The position numbers and the translations under genes are program-made. DNA of 64,000 bases from Candidimonas sp. SYP-B2681 (GTDB lineage Bacteria > Pseudomonadota > Gammaproteobacteria > Burkholderiales > Burkholderiaceae_B), in the NCBI RefSeq assembly GCF_003971065.1, contig NZ_RYDV01000002.1, positions 186,001 through 250,000 on the forward strand, written 5' to 3'. Shown here one piece after another: positions 32,720-41,398 of the stretch; the first letter of the stretch is position 1, and each line of letters opens with the position of its first letter. A model generated the notes under the pieces. That model was not told the DNA's origin, did no database searches, and was given only the letters and a program-made list of their open reading frames with translations.

Positions 32720-34219
32720 TCATTCGTACTGCAAGGGTTCGTGCGTATAGTCGATCGCGTTCATATCGACACTCTCTGATAGATAGTCCTGCGTGTGGCG
32801 CCACTCTGGTTTATCTCCTCGCTTGGGTAATAAATGTTGCGCACGCATTAAGTAGCCTGGGTTGAAGTTGTCCGGATCGACCCACTGAGAAATGCGCATA
32901 TCATGATCTTCGGCACGAAATGAAGGGCGCACGCTCTTTGCTCCCGCGCTACTCATATGCTTGAGCATCCCACATACGAAATGCGCGATGATCTCAGCCC
33001 GCAGGGTCCAGCTATAACGGTTGTATCCGTATATCCACACGAGATTCGGCACCCCGGTGAACATCATTGCGCGATAGGTCACTGTCTTCGAAAAGTCGAG
33101 AGCCTCTCCATCGACCGAGAATTTGATATCGCCGAGGAAATTCATGTTGAAGCCAGTGGCGGTAACAATGATGTCGGCATCAATTCGTTCGCCGGATTTG
33201 AGCAACAGCCCGTCCGATGTGAATTCTTCGATCTCATCGGTGACAACCGACGCCTTACCGCCTCTAATCGCTTTAAAAAGGTCGCCATCGGGGACGAAGC
33301 ACACTCGCTGCTGATGGGGACGGTATGGGGGTGTAAAGTGGGTGTCGACATCGTAGTCAGCTCCCAGCACGGCGCGCACCTGTGCCAGTAATTCCTGCTT
33401 TAGTGTTTCTGGCTCTTCCTTGGCTCGCTTCAGCACCGCGGCGCGGTCACAGACGACTTTTCTGCGGACGATCTCATGAATCCACTCGTCCTTGATCTGT
33501 AGCCGGCGCAGTTCATCTGCCATTTTGTCCGCATTGCGACCCGTGGAGAAGTAGGTTGGGGTGCGTTGCAGCATCGTCACGTGCGCGCACTCTTCTGCAA
33601 TCGCAGGTAGCAGTGTTGCTGCGGTTGCGCCCGAACCGATCACGACCACACGTTTGTTTTTATATTGAAGATCCTTGGGCCATTTTTGCGGATGGACGAT
33701 CTCGCCTTTGAAATCGTCCATGCCCCGCCAGCCGGGCGTATAACCCTCGGAATGACGATAGTATCCCTGACACATCCAAAGGAACGACGTGGAAATGCGT
33801 ACAGACTCGCCTGAATCCCCAGCAAATGCTTCAAGGTTCCATCGAGCATCCTCACTGGACCAAGCGGCTGAAGCAATGTGATGGCGAAAGCGAATGTGCG
33901 GTTCAAGTCCGTTCTCTTGAATGACTTCTCCCAAATACGAGAGAATTTCGCTGCGTGTCGCAATCGGGTTGCCCTTCCAAGGTTTGAATTGGTACCCGAA
34001 AGTAAAAAGGTCACTGTCCGACCGTGCCCCGGGATATGAATGGGTGAGCCAAGTACCGCCGTAGCTCTCCAGCGAATCGAGTATCACGTATTTAAGATGC
34101 GGCAGAGTTCGTTGCAGGTGATACGCCGCTGCCAAGCCGGACATTCCGGCTCCGACAATGACGACGTCGAAATGTTCTATTTGACCGCCGGTCGGGGTCT
34201 GTCCCATATGCGTATCCAT
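32720..34219 (-). CDS. Flavin-containing Baeyer-Villiger monooxygenase (EthA-like)
   Basis: A 499-residue class B flavoprotein monooxygenase. The FAD Rossmann motif VIVGAGMSGLAAAYHL lies near residue 20 and the NADPH motif VVVIGSGATAATLLPAIAEE near 193. Between them is the fingerprint FKGEIVHPQKWP (FxGxxxHxxxW). The ATG at 34219 has AGGAG 6 nt upstream. EthA-type enzymes convert ketones, including aryl and alkyl ketones, to esters or lactones. It is the first gene of a five-gene operon whose other products can supply the ketone and process the ester. A perfect inverted repeat at 34301-34319 lies in its promoter region. Confidence 0.92.
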   Translation of the reverse strand: MDTHMGQTPTGGQIEHFDVVIVGAGMSGLAAAYHLQRTLPHLKYVILDSLESYGGTWLTHSYPGARSDSDLFTFGYQFKPWKGNPIATRSEILSYLGEVIQENGLEPHIRFRHHIASAAWSSEDARWNLEAFAGDSGESVRISTSFLWMCQGYYRHSEGYTPGWRGMDDFKGEIVHPQKWPKDLQYKNKRVVVIGSGATAATLLPAIAEECAHVTMLQRTPTYFSTGRNADKMADELRRLQIKDEWIHEIVRRKVVCDRAAVLKRAKEEPETLKQELLAQVRAVLGADYDVDTHFTPPYRPHQQRVCFVPDGDLFKAIRGGKASVVTDEIEEFTSDGLLLKSGERIDADIIVTATGFNMNFLGDIKFSVDGEALDFSKTVTYRAMMFTGVPNLVWIYGYNRYSWTLRAEIIAHFVCGMLKHMSSAGAKSVRPSFRAEDHDMRISQWVDPDNFNPGYLMRAQHLLPKRGDKPEWRHTQDYLSESVDMNAIDYTHEPLQYE

Positions 34220-34300
34220 CCATGACTCCTGATCTAGCGCACTTATGTTGCGCGGTTATTGCAGGAATTATGGGATGAATGAATCTAGAGAACTGTCGCC

Positions 34301-34319
34301 TAATGGCAATTGGCCATTA
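34301..34319. promoter_or_regulatory. Perfect 7+5+7 inverted repeat, operator candidate
   Basis: TAATGGC and GCCATTA flank AATTG, 82 bp upstream of the monooxygenase start and within the 151-bp gap after the Crp-type regulator gene. No second copy was seen. It is a plausible binding site for that regulator or another dimeric protein. Confidence 0.55.
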
Positions 34320-34370
34320 TTGGTGTCTGGATATCGCCGGAACGACAAATTACAGTAGGCTTGCCAGGGG

Positions 34371-35051
34371 CTACGTTAGATTTTGTAGGGCGTCGTGGTC
34401 GAGAAGTGTGATTTGCCCATACTTGACACCAACAATACTGCGCCCTTCCCAGTCCTTCAGCAATTTGTTGATGCTTTGCCTGGACACCCCCAGCATCTGG
34501 CTTAAGTCTTCTTGGGATAGTCTCAATACGGGAGTGCCTGTACCAGCGTAGTGTGGATGTTGAGCTTTACAGACTTCGAGTAAGCGCTTGGCCAAACGCA
34601 CCGGTAGTGGAAGCAAGATGGTTGCGTCAATCCGTTGGAGCGACTGTTTATAGCGTCTGCATACAAGCCGGGCGAGTTCCAGGAGAAAATCCGGTCTGTT
34701 CTCGAGTACCTGATGGACCGCGGCTGCCGGCACAACGATCACCTCACAATCGACCACTGCGCGTGCGTCATGAACGTGTGGTTCTTCGCCGAGTAAAGAG
34801 GCTTCGCCGAACCATCTTCCGGGAGACAGGACGCTAAGCACCGCTTCCCGACCATTGCTGGCCGTGACACTGAGGCGCAATATCCCTCGTTCCAGGCAAT
34901 AAAGGCCGTCCGATTTGGAGCCATAGGTGAAGAGCGTGCTTTTTTTCGGCACTCGAAGCAGGCGAGCGTGAGTGCGCAGTGCCTTCTCGAACTCGGGTGA
35001 CAGAAAGCTGTGATTTGAGCTTCCGAGGTGAAATTCTGCTTTCTCAGCCAT
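34371..35051 (-). CDS. Crp/Fnr-family transcriptional regulator
   Basis: A 226-residue regulator. The cyclic-nucleotide-binding-type beta-roll is about residues 17-130 (GSKSDGLYCLERGILRLSV, SPGRWFGEASLLG). A dimerisation helix follows and then a C-terminal helix-turn-helix (LSQEDLSQMLGVSRQSINKL). It lacks the N-terminal cysteines of Fnr and the exact cAMP-contact set of Crp, so the signal is unknown. It lies directly upstream of, and in the same direction as, the Baeyer-Villiger operon and is the obvious candidate for its control. Confidence 0.88.
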   Translation of the reverse strand: MAEKAEFHLGSSNHSFLSPEFEKALRTHARLLRVPKKSTLFTYGSKSDGLYCLERGILRLSVTASNGREAVLSVLSPGRWFGEASLLGEEPHVHDARAVVDCEVIVVPAAAVHQVLENRPDFLLELARLVCRRYKQSLQRIDATILLPLPVRLAKRLLEVCKAQHPHYAGTGTPVLRLSQEDLSQMLGVSRQSINKLLKDWEGRSIVGVKYGQITLLDHDALQNLT

Positions 35052-35443
35052 CTTTCATCATCTCTTGGCCAGTGAACGCGAGAGGCAGCGTACTAAGCCT
35101 GAGTAATGAGGGGTCGCGAAAGGTCCCTCAGGTTTTGCTTGAATATTTTGGCAAATAGTACACCATCCTGCCGCTAGGACCCTCGTCAGGAGAGGGAAGA
35201 CAAATCGGCCTGAAGCGGTAGTTAGGTACCCGGCGCTGGCGACTGCCATGTAGCGTTGGCTGTCACTGAAGCGCCGCACGTGCCGTTGTTCTGTTTGCCC
35301 GTCACTCTGTTTCTTTGACATTCCTCGTCGACTGGTTCAGGATTTGCTTTGGTCCGTTTGAAGTCTATATAACGCTAGGCATTTGTCAGCGATACCTAGG
35401 CGCCCCTCTAATCTGCTGACACCTGCTACAAAAGGAGTCAGTC
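35052..35443. other. Intergenic region with no recognised gene
   Basis: About 390 bp between divergent genes. An imperfect dyad TTTGC...GGCAAA (about 35134-35155), upstream of the Crp-type gene, might be an autoregulatory site. A TATATAAC stretch near 35367 may be part of the promoter of the gene at 35444. I see no coding remnant here. Confidence 0.4.
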
Positions 35444-35710
35444 ATGGCATTCTTACTGATCAGGCACAAAGTGAGGGACTTCAAGACCTGGAAGACCGGT
35501 TACGACGGTCACCAGCCAAAACGCACCGAAGCAGGTCTTACCGAAAAATACCTGCTTTGCAGCTCAGACGACGCCAACGAGGTTGTTATCCTTTTTGAAG
35601 CGCAGGATCTCAAGCGAGCGAAAGCGTTTGCGGCATCTACAGACCTGCGCGAGAAGATGCAAGAAGTAGGGGTGGTCGACAAACCAGACATCTACTTCCT
35701 CGAGAACTGA
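35444..35710 (+). CDS. Small ferredoxin-fold (ABM/EthD-like) protein, unknown function
   Basis: An 88-residue protein, MAFLLIRHKVRDFKTWKTGY onward, with alternating strand-helix pattern and ending KPDIYFLEN. Its features (HKVxDFxxWKxxYD, then EVVILFEAQDLKRAKAFAAS) fit the stress-responsive/antibiotic-biosynthesis-monooxygenase-like dimeric alpha/beta barrels. AAAGGAG precedes the ATG. A strong hairpin follows at 35754-35785, so it is probably transcribed alone. No specific role can be given. Confidence 0.75.
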   Translation: MAFLLIRHKVRDFKTWKTGYDGHQPKRTEAGLTEKYLLCSSDDANEVVILFEAQDLKRAKAFAASTDLREKMQEVGVVDKPDIYFLEN

Positions 35711-35753
35711 TGGACGACTGACAGCGAAATGCCTCATACTTCGTTGGAGCCGA

Positions 35754-35785
35754 CAGCAGGCGGCTTCAGCCTTAGGCGCCTGCTG
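35754..35785 (+). terminator. Hairpin after the small ferredoxin-fold gene
   Basis: CAGCAGGCG (35754-35762) and CGCCTGCTG (35777-35785) are exact inverted repeats with a 14-nt loop, 43 bp after the stop. No T-tract follows. Confidence 0.55.
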
Positions 35786-35944
35786 AATCAGAAGCTGTAC
35801 TGTGGTCGCCGTCAACATCCCACAGCCTCCAATTGCGTATCAGCCAGGAGAGTTGATGATCTTGCCCATCGCGAGGGCATCAACTGATGGTGCGATGCGG
35901 AATGGGCGTTAAGCCTTATCAAACCTTTGTAGAAGGAGATGATC

Positions 35945-36364
35945 ATGTCAACAGAAGACGAAGTTCGCAACGCATCAAAGCAGTTCTACACCGGATTAAA
36001 CCGCATGGCCAATGGAGATGGCAATTCACTGGCAGACATCTGGTCGCACAGCGCGGCCGTGATGGCCATGCACCCTATCGGCGGTCGGGAAGTCGGTTGG
36101 GATGCAGTCAGGGCATCATTTCAGAAAGTGGCTGAACTGGCCTCGGAAGGGAAGATTGAATTGAAAGATCAATTCATACGGCTCGCAGGCGATGTGGCCT
36201 GCGAAGCGGGCATAGAGCATGGGCATCTTAAGCTTGCCGGACAGCAAATTACCATTGAGCACCGCGTCACGAACATTTATCAGCGAGAAGCTGGAGCGTG
36301 GAAGATTGTCCATCACCACACCGATGTTTCTCCGGCGATGTTGGATGTTTTCAGCCGGTTGTAA
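35945..36364 (+). CDS. SnoaL/NTF2-like protein
   Basis: A 139-residue cone-shaped NTF2-fold protein of the SnoaL-like ketosteroid-isomerase group. The pattern is a long first helix (EDEVRNASKQFYTGLNRMA), WSHSAAVMAMHPIGGREVGW, VRASFQKVAELASEGKIELK and the final ITIEHRVTNIYQREAGAWKI / VHHHTDVSP. AGAAGGAGATGATC before the ATG at 35945 fixes the start; an ATG two codons earlier lies inside the ribosome site. Members often serve as small isomerases or hydratases, or lack enzymatic activity. Nothing nearby points to a substrate. Confidence 0.82.
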   Translation: MSTEDEVRNASKQFYTGLNRMANGDGNSLADIWSHSAAVMAMHPIGGREVGWDAVRASFQKVAELASEGKIELKDQFIRLAGDVACEAGIEHGHLKLAGQQITIEHRVTNIYQREAGAWKIVHHHTDVSPAMLDVFSRL

Positions 36365-36502
36365 TCTCAGTCAGGCCAGGCAGGAAGCTACATTCGCAAT
36401 CGGCCGATACATGCGCAAGCGACTTCCATGGGGCATGGGGGTCTGCCACAGTCGCGGCGCGTTGCATGAGTCGAATCGTCGGCCCATTGCACCAGTACGG
36501 AG

Positions 36503-36619
36503 AGATTCGATAACGCTTTACCCGCTGATTTGATATCAGCACCGCCGGTCGCTATATCGCCCAATGCGACAAATTCCACTAACTGCTTGTCGGCGTTTAT
36601 GATTGGCAACCGTCTTATA
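36503..36619 (-). pseudogene. C-terminal remnant of a CBS-domain gene
   Basis: The minus strand encodes LPIINADKQLVEFVALGDIA and then TGGADIKSAGKALS, a clear copy of the end of the CBS protein at 24661-25080. The first ~95 residues are gone: the remnant is joined directly to the end of the zinc-ribbon gene (stop at 36630). The natural stop is also lost. Confidence 0.85.
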
Positions 36620-36629
36620 TCTGAGGCGC

Positions 36630-36866
36630 TTAGTCGGAACGATCACGCAGCTCTGTCACGCCTTCTCCACTGGCGCAGTGGCCGCAGCAGAACATTCTTC
36701 CGTTCTTCTCTAGCCCATGCCCGATAATCGGCACTCCACAATGCTCGCAACGTGGCGCGACGGTCCGAATCGCGCATTCAAAGCTGTCGAACGTATACGT
36801 TTTTCCCGCAATGCTCACTTGGAAAGATTTGTCGTATTCATTGCCGCATGAATCGCATTTCCCCAT
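36630..36866 (-). CDS. Small Cys-rich metal-binding (zinc-ribbon-like) protein
   Basis: A 78-residue protein with eight cysteines: Cys4-x2-Cys7, Cys31, Cys40-x2-Cys43, Cys60-Cys61-x2-Cys64. His42, His50 and His63 lie near them (CEHCGVPIIGHG, FCCGHCASG). This suggests two zinc or other metal sites; some relatives are labelled metallothionein-like, but the function is unknown. The start follows AAGGAGATCTCT. A longer in-frame ATG at 36956 is not supported by a ribosome site. It is the intact member of the reciprocally decayed duplicated module (broken copy at 25112-25215). Confidence 0.8.
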   Translation of the reverse strand: MGKCDSCGNEYDKSFQVSIAGKTYTFDSFECAIRTVAPRCEHCGVPIIGHGLEKNGRMFCCGHCASGEGVTELRDRSD

Positions 36867-37049
36867 AGAGATCTCCTTAGTCCCAGCGGCAACCTCTTCA
36901 CTGAAACGCTTTGTTGACGAGGGTGGGCCGTGGAGTCGCTTGTCTACTCTCCCCACGCTGATCTTGGATGGTCAGCAAGTCATAGGCCGGCATTGACGCT
37001 GACCCGCTTAGCGTAGAGGATGCGGTGCTCAGCGTTATATGTGGTGTGC

Positions 37050-38642
37050 CTAATGCGCACCCGCTGCCACGTCACCTGCGCCGCCTTTAGCGGGTTTCGC
37101 ACGGGCGACCCATACCAGGCCCATCAAAATCAGGAACAGTATGGCCGAGGCGTAGAAGATATCAGTCGCTGAAAGTGTGTACGCTTGTTGGTTGATCATA
37201 TTGTTGATAACGGCCGCCGACTGTTCCACAGACAGGCCTTTCTGCCGCAGGCCCGCCATGGTGGCATCGAAGGCGGGTTCGCCGGGTCGCGCGATTTCGG
37301 TCAGTTGTGCGTGATGCAGGCTTGCCCGGCTGTCCCACATAGTGGTCGTGATGGACGTGCCGAAGGCGCCGAAAAGTATGCGTACAAAGTTCGAAAGCCC
37401 AGCAGCAGAAGGAATGCGATGGGGCTCCAATCCCGCCAATGTGATGGTGGTGAGCGGGATAAAGAAAGTGGCCATTGCTGCACCCTGGATAAAGGTAGGA
37501 ATCATGATGGTGACCAGGTCCACCTCAGTATTGAAGTTGGCGCGCATATAGCTGATAAGTGCGAATATCAGAAAGGCAAACGTGGCGATTCGTCGGGGAT
37601 CATGCTTGCTAAGCAATTTCCCCACCAAAGGGGAGAACATAATGGCCAGTATGCCTACCGGCGCTGATGCAATGCCCGCATAAGTGGCGGTGTACCCCAG
37701 TGTGCTTTGCATCCATAGCGGCAGCAACACCACCGTGCCAAAAAATAAGCCGTACCCTACCGAAATCGTCACTACCCCGGCGGTAAAGTTGCGGTCCTTG
37801 AAAAGGGTAAGGTCCACCACCGGATGCTTGGCGGTCACCTCCCAGATAACGAAGAATACGAAGGACACGACAGCGACGACGGCTAGGGTGGTGATGGTCG
37901 TGCTTGCGAACCAGTCAAGTTCTTTACCTTTATCCAGCACGAGTTGCAGAGCGCCTACCCATAGCACCAGTAGCGCCAGCCCCGTGGTGTCGATAGGCAG
38001 CTTGGACCGTTCTGAATCCCGGTCTTTATAAAGCTGCCAGGAAGCCCAGCCGGCCAATAGCCCTACGGGTACATTAATGTAGAAAATCCAAGGCCAGCTG
38101 TAGTTGTCGGATATCCATCCGCCCAGCAGCGGACCGGCGACCGGTCCAACGAGGATAGTCATGGCCCACATCGCCAGCGCCATTCCGGCCTTCTCTTTAG
38201 GGTAGCTGGCCAGCATCAACGACTGGGACAAGGGGATCATGGGGCCCGCGACAGCGCCTTGCAGGACCCGGAATGCCACCAGTGATTCCAGCGACCATGA
38301 GAAACCGCAGAGCCATGAAAATAGAACGAAGAGCAGCACCGACATTACAAACAGGCGCACTTGGCCAAATCGCTGGGTGAGCCATCCCGTCAAGGGAACG
38401 GTAATGGCGTTGGCGACCGCAAACGATGTAATGACCCAGGTGCCCTGCGTGGCGCTCACCGCCAGGTCGCCTGCTATGGTGGGTATCGACACATTCGCGA
38501 TGGAAGAGTCAAGAACATTCATGAACACGGCGGTCGACAAGGCTATCGTGCCAAAAACCCGTGCCCGTCCTTCCAGCGGCCCAGGCGTCGCCGAATGTGG
38601 GCTGGCCGCCGGCTTCGGGTTCTCAATATCGGCAGTGCTCAT
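37050..38642 (-). CDS. emrB: DHA2-family MFS multidrug efflux pump (EmrB-like)
   Basis: A 530-residue inner-membrane drug/H+ antiporter with 14 predicted membrane segments. DHA2 marks are FMNVLDSSIANVSIPTIAGD in TM1, WVITSFAVANAITVPLTGWL in TM2, the GxxxGPxxGG-type motif (VGPVAGPLLGGWISDNYSWP) in TM5 and WIFYINVPVGLLAG. A short tail ends AKGGAGDVAAGAH. It overlaps the adaptor gene upstream by 4 bp (ATGA). With the adaptor and outer-membrane factor it forms a tripartite pump for hydrophobic toxins or uncouplers. Confidence 0.93.
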   Translation of the reverse strand: MSTADIENPKPAASPHSATPGPLEGRARVFGTIALSTAVFMNVLDSSIANVSIPTIAGDLAVSATQGTWVITSFAVANAITVPLTGWLTQRFGQVRLFVMSVLLFVLFSWLCGFSWSLESLVAFRVLQGAVAGPMIPLSQSLMLASYPKEKAGMALAMWAMTILVGPVAGPLLGGWISDNYSWPWIFYINVPVGLLAGWASWQLYKDRDSERSKLPIDTTGLALLVLWVGALQLVLDKGKELDWFASTTITTLAVVAVVSFVFFVIWEVTAKHPVVDLTLFKDRNFTAGVVTISVGYGLFFGTVVLLPLWMQSTLGYTATYAGIASAPVGILAIMFSPLVGKLLSKHDPRRIATFAFLIFALISYMRANFNTEVDLVTIMIPTFIQGAAMATFFIPLTTITLAGLEPHRIPSAAGLSNFVRILFGAFGTSITTTMWDSRASLHHAQLTEIARPGEPAFDATMAGLRQKGLSVEQSAAVINNMINQQAYTLSATDIFYASAILFLILMGLVWVARAKPAKGGAGDVAAGAH

Positions 38643-39841
38643 AAGCCCAGGTTTTCGTTAATAATTCTATTGATGCGGGTATCGACATCGCCTGTGTTGT
38701 CGGTGAACACGGCAGTTTGCAGTTGGGTGCCGCCGGGCGCACCGGTACTTGGTGCTGTTGGTTCGCTAAGTTCGACCTCCACGTTCATGGACAAGCCCAC
38801 CCTCAAAGGGTGGCTGGCCATTTCTTTGGGATCCAGCGTGATTCGGACGGGGACCCGTTGCACGACCTTAATCCAGTTGCCACTGGCGTTCTGTGCCGGC
38901 AACAGGGCGAATGCGCTGCCCGTTCCAGCGGCAATGCCTTGCAAGACGCCGTGATAAGTAATGTTGCCGCCGTACAAGTCCGCCGTAAGCTTGACTTGTT
39001 GGCCGGGTTTCATGTGGCGCAGTTGGGCTTCCTTGAAGTTGGCCTCTACCCAGACCTGTTGCAATGGAATGATAGTCATCAGCGGTGTGCCCGGTGCAAC
39101 ATGTTGGCCGACTTGTACTGAGCGTTGTGCAATCACGCCGTCTACGGGGGCGGGCAGGCGTGTGCGGGCGTTGGCCAGCCATGCCTTGCGAAATTGGTCA
39201 GCGGCTTGAATGACATCGGGGTGGGCGGACGCGGTCGTGCCCGCGGTCAATGCTTCGTTGGTTCTTAGTGCGGCTTGAGAGGCCGTAAAAGCGGCCTGGG
39301 CTTGTGCCAGCCCGGATTGTGCCGCTTTGAATGTCGTCTGGGCATGCAGGATTTCTTCGCCGCTGACACCTCCGGAGCGTGCCAGAGCCTGACGTCGTTT
39401 CAGGTCGCTTCCGGCCTTTTCCAAGTCTACCTGAGCACGCTCTATGTCGGCCCTGCGCATGGCGATGTCAGCTTGCGCGGCGTCGTTTTGTACATAAACG
39501 GTGTGAGTGCGCCGTACGGCCTGGGCAAGTGTGGCTTCAGCTTGTTTCAGGGCAATGTCGGCATCGCTTGGATCCAGCTGAACCAGTGACGTCCCTTTGC
39601 TCACCCATTGAGTGTCGTCGGCATGAATGGCTACGACTGTGCCGGGAATTTGTGCCGTGACTTGTACTAGATTGCCGTGCACATAAGCATCGTCAGTCGA
39701 CTCATAATCGGCCGCGAACAAGATCCACCAAACAGCATAGGCGACCCCTATAACGACAAAAACGGCCGTGGCGGTAACCAATAGACGTTTGCGCCGGGAG
39801 ACTATGTTTTTGTCAGCAGTCATGGTTAGTTCTTCTTTCAT
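38639..39841 (-). CDS. emrA: HlyD/EmrA-family membrane-fusion protein
   Basis: A 400-residue periplasmic adaptor. One N-terminal membrane segment (about 18-38, LLVTATAVFVVIGVAYAVWW) is followed by the EmrA motif YESTDDAYVHGNLVQVTAQI. A biotinyl-lipoyl half-motif, a long coiled-coil hairpin (about 90-200), the second lipoyl half (LPAPVDGVIAQRSVQVGQHV) and a beta-barrel (ANFKEAQLRHMKPGQQVKL) follow. The ATG at 39841 overlaps the stop of the outer-membrane gene (coupling); an ATG six codons later is possible. The C-terminus has an unusual tail ending INENLGL. Confidence 0.92.
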   Translation of the reverse strand: MKEELTMTADKNIVSRRKRLLVTATAVFVVIGVAYAVWWILFAADYESTDDAYVHGNLVQVTAQIPGTVVAIHADDTQWVSKGTSLVQLDPSDADIALKQAEATLAQAVRRTHTVYVQNDAAQADIAMRRADIERAQVDLEKAGSDLKRRQALARSGGVSGEEILHAQTTFKAAQSGLAQAQAAFTASQAALRTNEALTAGTTASAHPDVIQAADQFRKAWLANARTRLPAPVDGVIAQRSVQVGQHVAPGTPLMTIIPLQQVWVEANFKEAQLRHMKPGQQVKLTADLYGGNITYHGVLQGIAAGTGSAFALLPAQNASGNWIKVVQRVPVRITLDPKEMASHPLRVGLSMNVEVELSEPTAPSTGAPGGTQLQTAVFTDNTGDVDTRINRIINENLGL

Positions 39842-41238
39842 TGGGTATGAAAAGCTTCGCCGTAGCCGCCACCCAGGGCGGTGGCAAGCCGGGCATTCAG
39901 GTTGAAAGCCCTTACGCGCATGTCGGTATTCAGGATGGCCTGTTTCTGGACCTCATTTTGAGCCAGTAGGACTTGTACAAAATTGCCTAGTCCCGACTTA
40001 TAGCGTTGGACGGCAATGTTGTAGGCCGAGGTAATCGCGCGCAGGCTGGCTGCCTGATCCACTGTTTGCTGTTGCAAGGCCTTGATGGCGATCGTGGCAT
40101 CCGCGACTTCGCGCACGGCGCTCAGGAGGGTTTCGTTGTAATCGGCAATGGCGAGGTCGCGTTCAGCCTGTCGTGAGCGCAGGCTCGCGTTAAGCGCGCC
40201 GCCACTGAAAATTGGCAACGTTATGGCTGGCCCAACGCCATACACCTGGCTGCCGGATTGCAACAAGTTGCTTAAGCCCAGCGACATGAAACCTGCAAAC
40301 GCCGATAGGTTAATGTTGGGAAAAAATTCTGCCTTGGCTGCCGATATCTGGCTGGAGCTGGCTTGCACACGATGCTTGGCCGCAACGATGTCGGGGCGTC
40401 GCCCCAACAGTGCAAAGGGAATGCTGGTTGGTGCACCGTCCGGAGCATTGGAGAGATTTGCCTGGTCGATGTTAGCGCTGCGATCAGGACCGGAGCCTGT
40501 CAGGACCGCTATCTGGTTGCGCAATAAGCCGGCGTTGGTGTCCGCCTGGCTCAGTTGCACTCGCGCTGCCGATACGGCCGAGTCCGCCTGGTCCACTTCC
40601 ACTTCAGTGTCCAGCCCAGCGCGTACGCGCTGACGCGTGATGCGCGCCACGTTTTCCAGCTGCTTGACGATCCGGGTGATTACGGCTTTTTGCGCCAACG
40701 CATTTTGCAAATTGAAATAGCTCTGAATCACGCTGCTGATCAAGCTGTTGCGAGCGACTTGCAGATCGGCAATGACGGCGTCGTGTTCCGATACGGCGGC
40801 GGCATAGCGCGCGCGATTGCGACCCCATAAGTCCAAGTCGAGTCCCAGCTCTAACTGCAGGCTGTTGTCGGTTTGCATAGAACCGCCGTATGGGGGTGGA
40901 AATATATAGTTTTCCGAGAAGCGCTCGCGTACTAAGTTGTAGCTAGCGTTCAGTTGCGGCAGTTGAATTGCGCGAGCACCTGTCACGGCAGCGTTGGCTA
41001 TATTCACCCGCGCCTGTGCGGCGCCAAGGGATGGGCTTCCTACGAGGGCTTGGCTAATTAGCTGATTCAATTGGGAGTCTTGATATCGTAGCCACCATTG
41101 CGCCGTTGGCCATGGAATCGCGCCGTCGTCTAACCCCGCTTGGCGGGCTTGCAGTGCTGCGTAAGTGGGTTGGCCAGGATCCAGCGCCGTGCAACCGTAC
41201 AGCGCTGCAATCAGTAGCAGGGAGACAAATAGCTTCAT
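39838..41238 (-). CDS. Outer-membrane efflux lipoprotein (NodT/OprM family)
   Basis: A 466-residue TolC-type channel. The start at 41238 gives a lipoprotein signal ending LYGC (MKLFVSLLLIAALYGC). Two OEP repeats follow, with the inner motifs ASYNLVRERFSENYIFPPP, LDLDLWGRNRARYAAA, LGRRPDIVAAKHRVQASSSQ and GPAITLPIFSGGALNASLRS. It is the first gene of the efflux operon (outer membrane, then EmrA, then EmrB), all overlapped for coupled translation. The original MarR-type regulator just upstream is a wreck, so expression may be constitutive or under another regulator. Confidence 0.92.
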   Translation of the reverse strand: MKLFVSLLLIAALYGCTALDPGQPTYAALQARQAGLDDGAIPWPTAQWWLRYQDSQLNQLISQALVGSPSLGAAQARVNIANAAVTGARAIQLPQLNASYNLVRERFSENYIFPPPYGGSMQTDNSLQLELGLDLDLWGRNRARYAAAVSEHDAVIADLQVARNSLISSVIQSYFNLQNALAQKAVITRIVKQLENVARITRQRVRAGLDTEVEVDQADSAVSAARVQLSQADTNAGLLRNQIAVLTGSGPDRSANIDQANLSNAPDGAPTSIPFALLGRRPDIVAAKHRVQASSSQISAAKAEFFPNINLSAFAGFMSLGLSNLLQSGSQVYGVGPAITLPIFSGGALNASLRSRQAERDLAIADYNETLLSAVREVADATIAIKALQQQTVDQAASLRAITSAYNIAVQRYKSGLGNFVQVLLAQNEVQKQAILNTDMRVRAFNLNARLATALGGGYGEAFHTQ

Positions 41239-41398
41239 GGGCGGTGAGCCGAAAAGCACAGGGCAAGTTCGCATAGGCTTACAATGAGCTGAATATAAAT
41301 AATCACAAGTTGGTATCGTTCGAAGCAGTAAAACCTGACAACAGTTACGCGGATTCTTATTGCGGTGAACCTCCACGCTGAAGCATCAATACGACGTT

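Noticed and set aside
36630-36956. Longer start (ATG 36956) for the zinc-ribbon protein
   Set aside because: The extra 30 residues have no ribosome site. The duplicate copy also begins its match at the internal ATG preceded by AAGGAGATCTCT/AAGGAGACCCCT.
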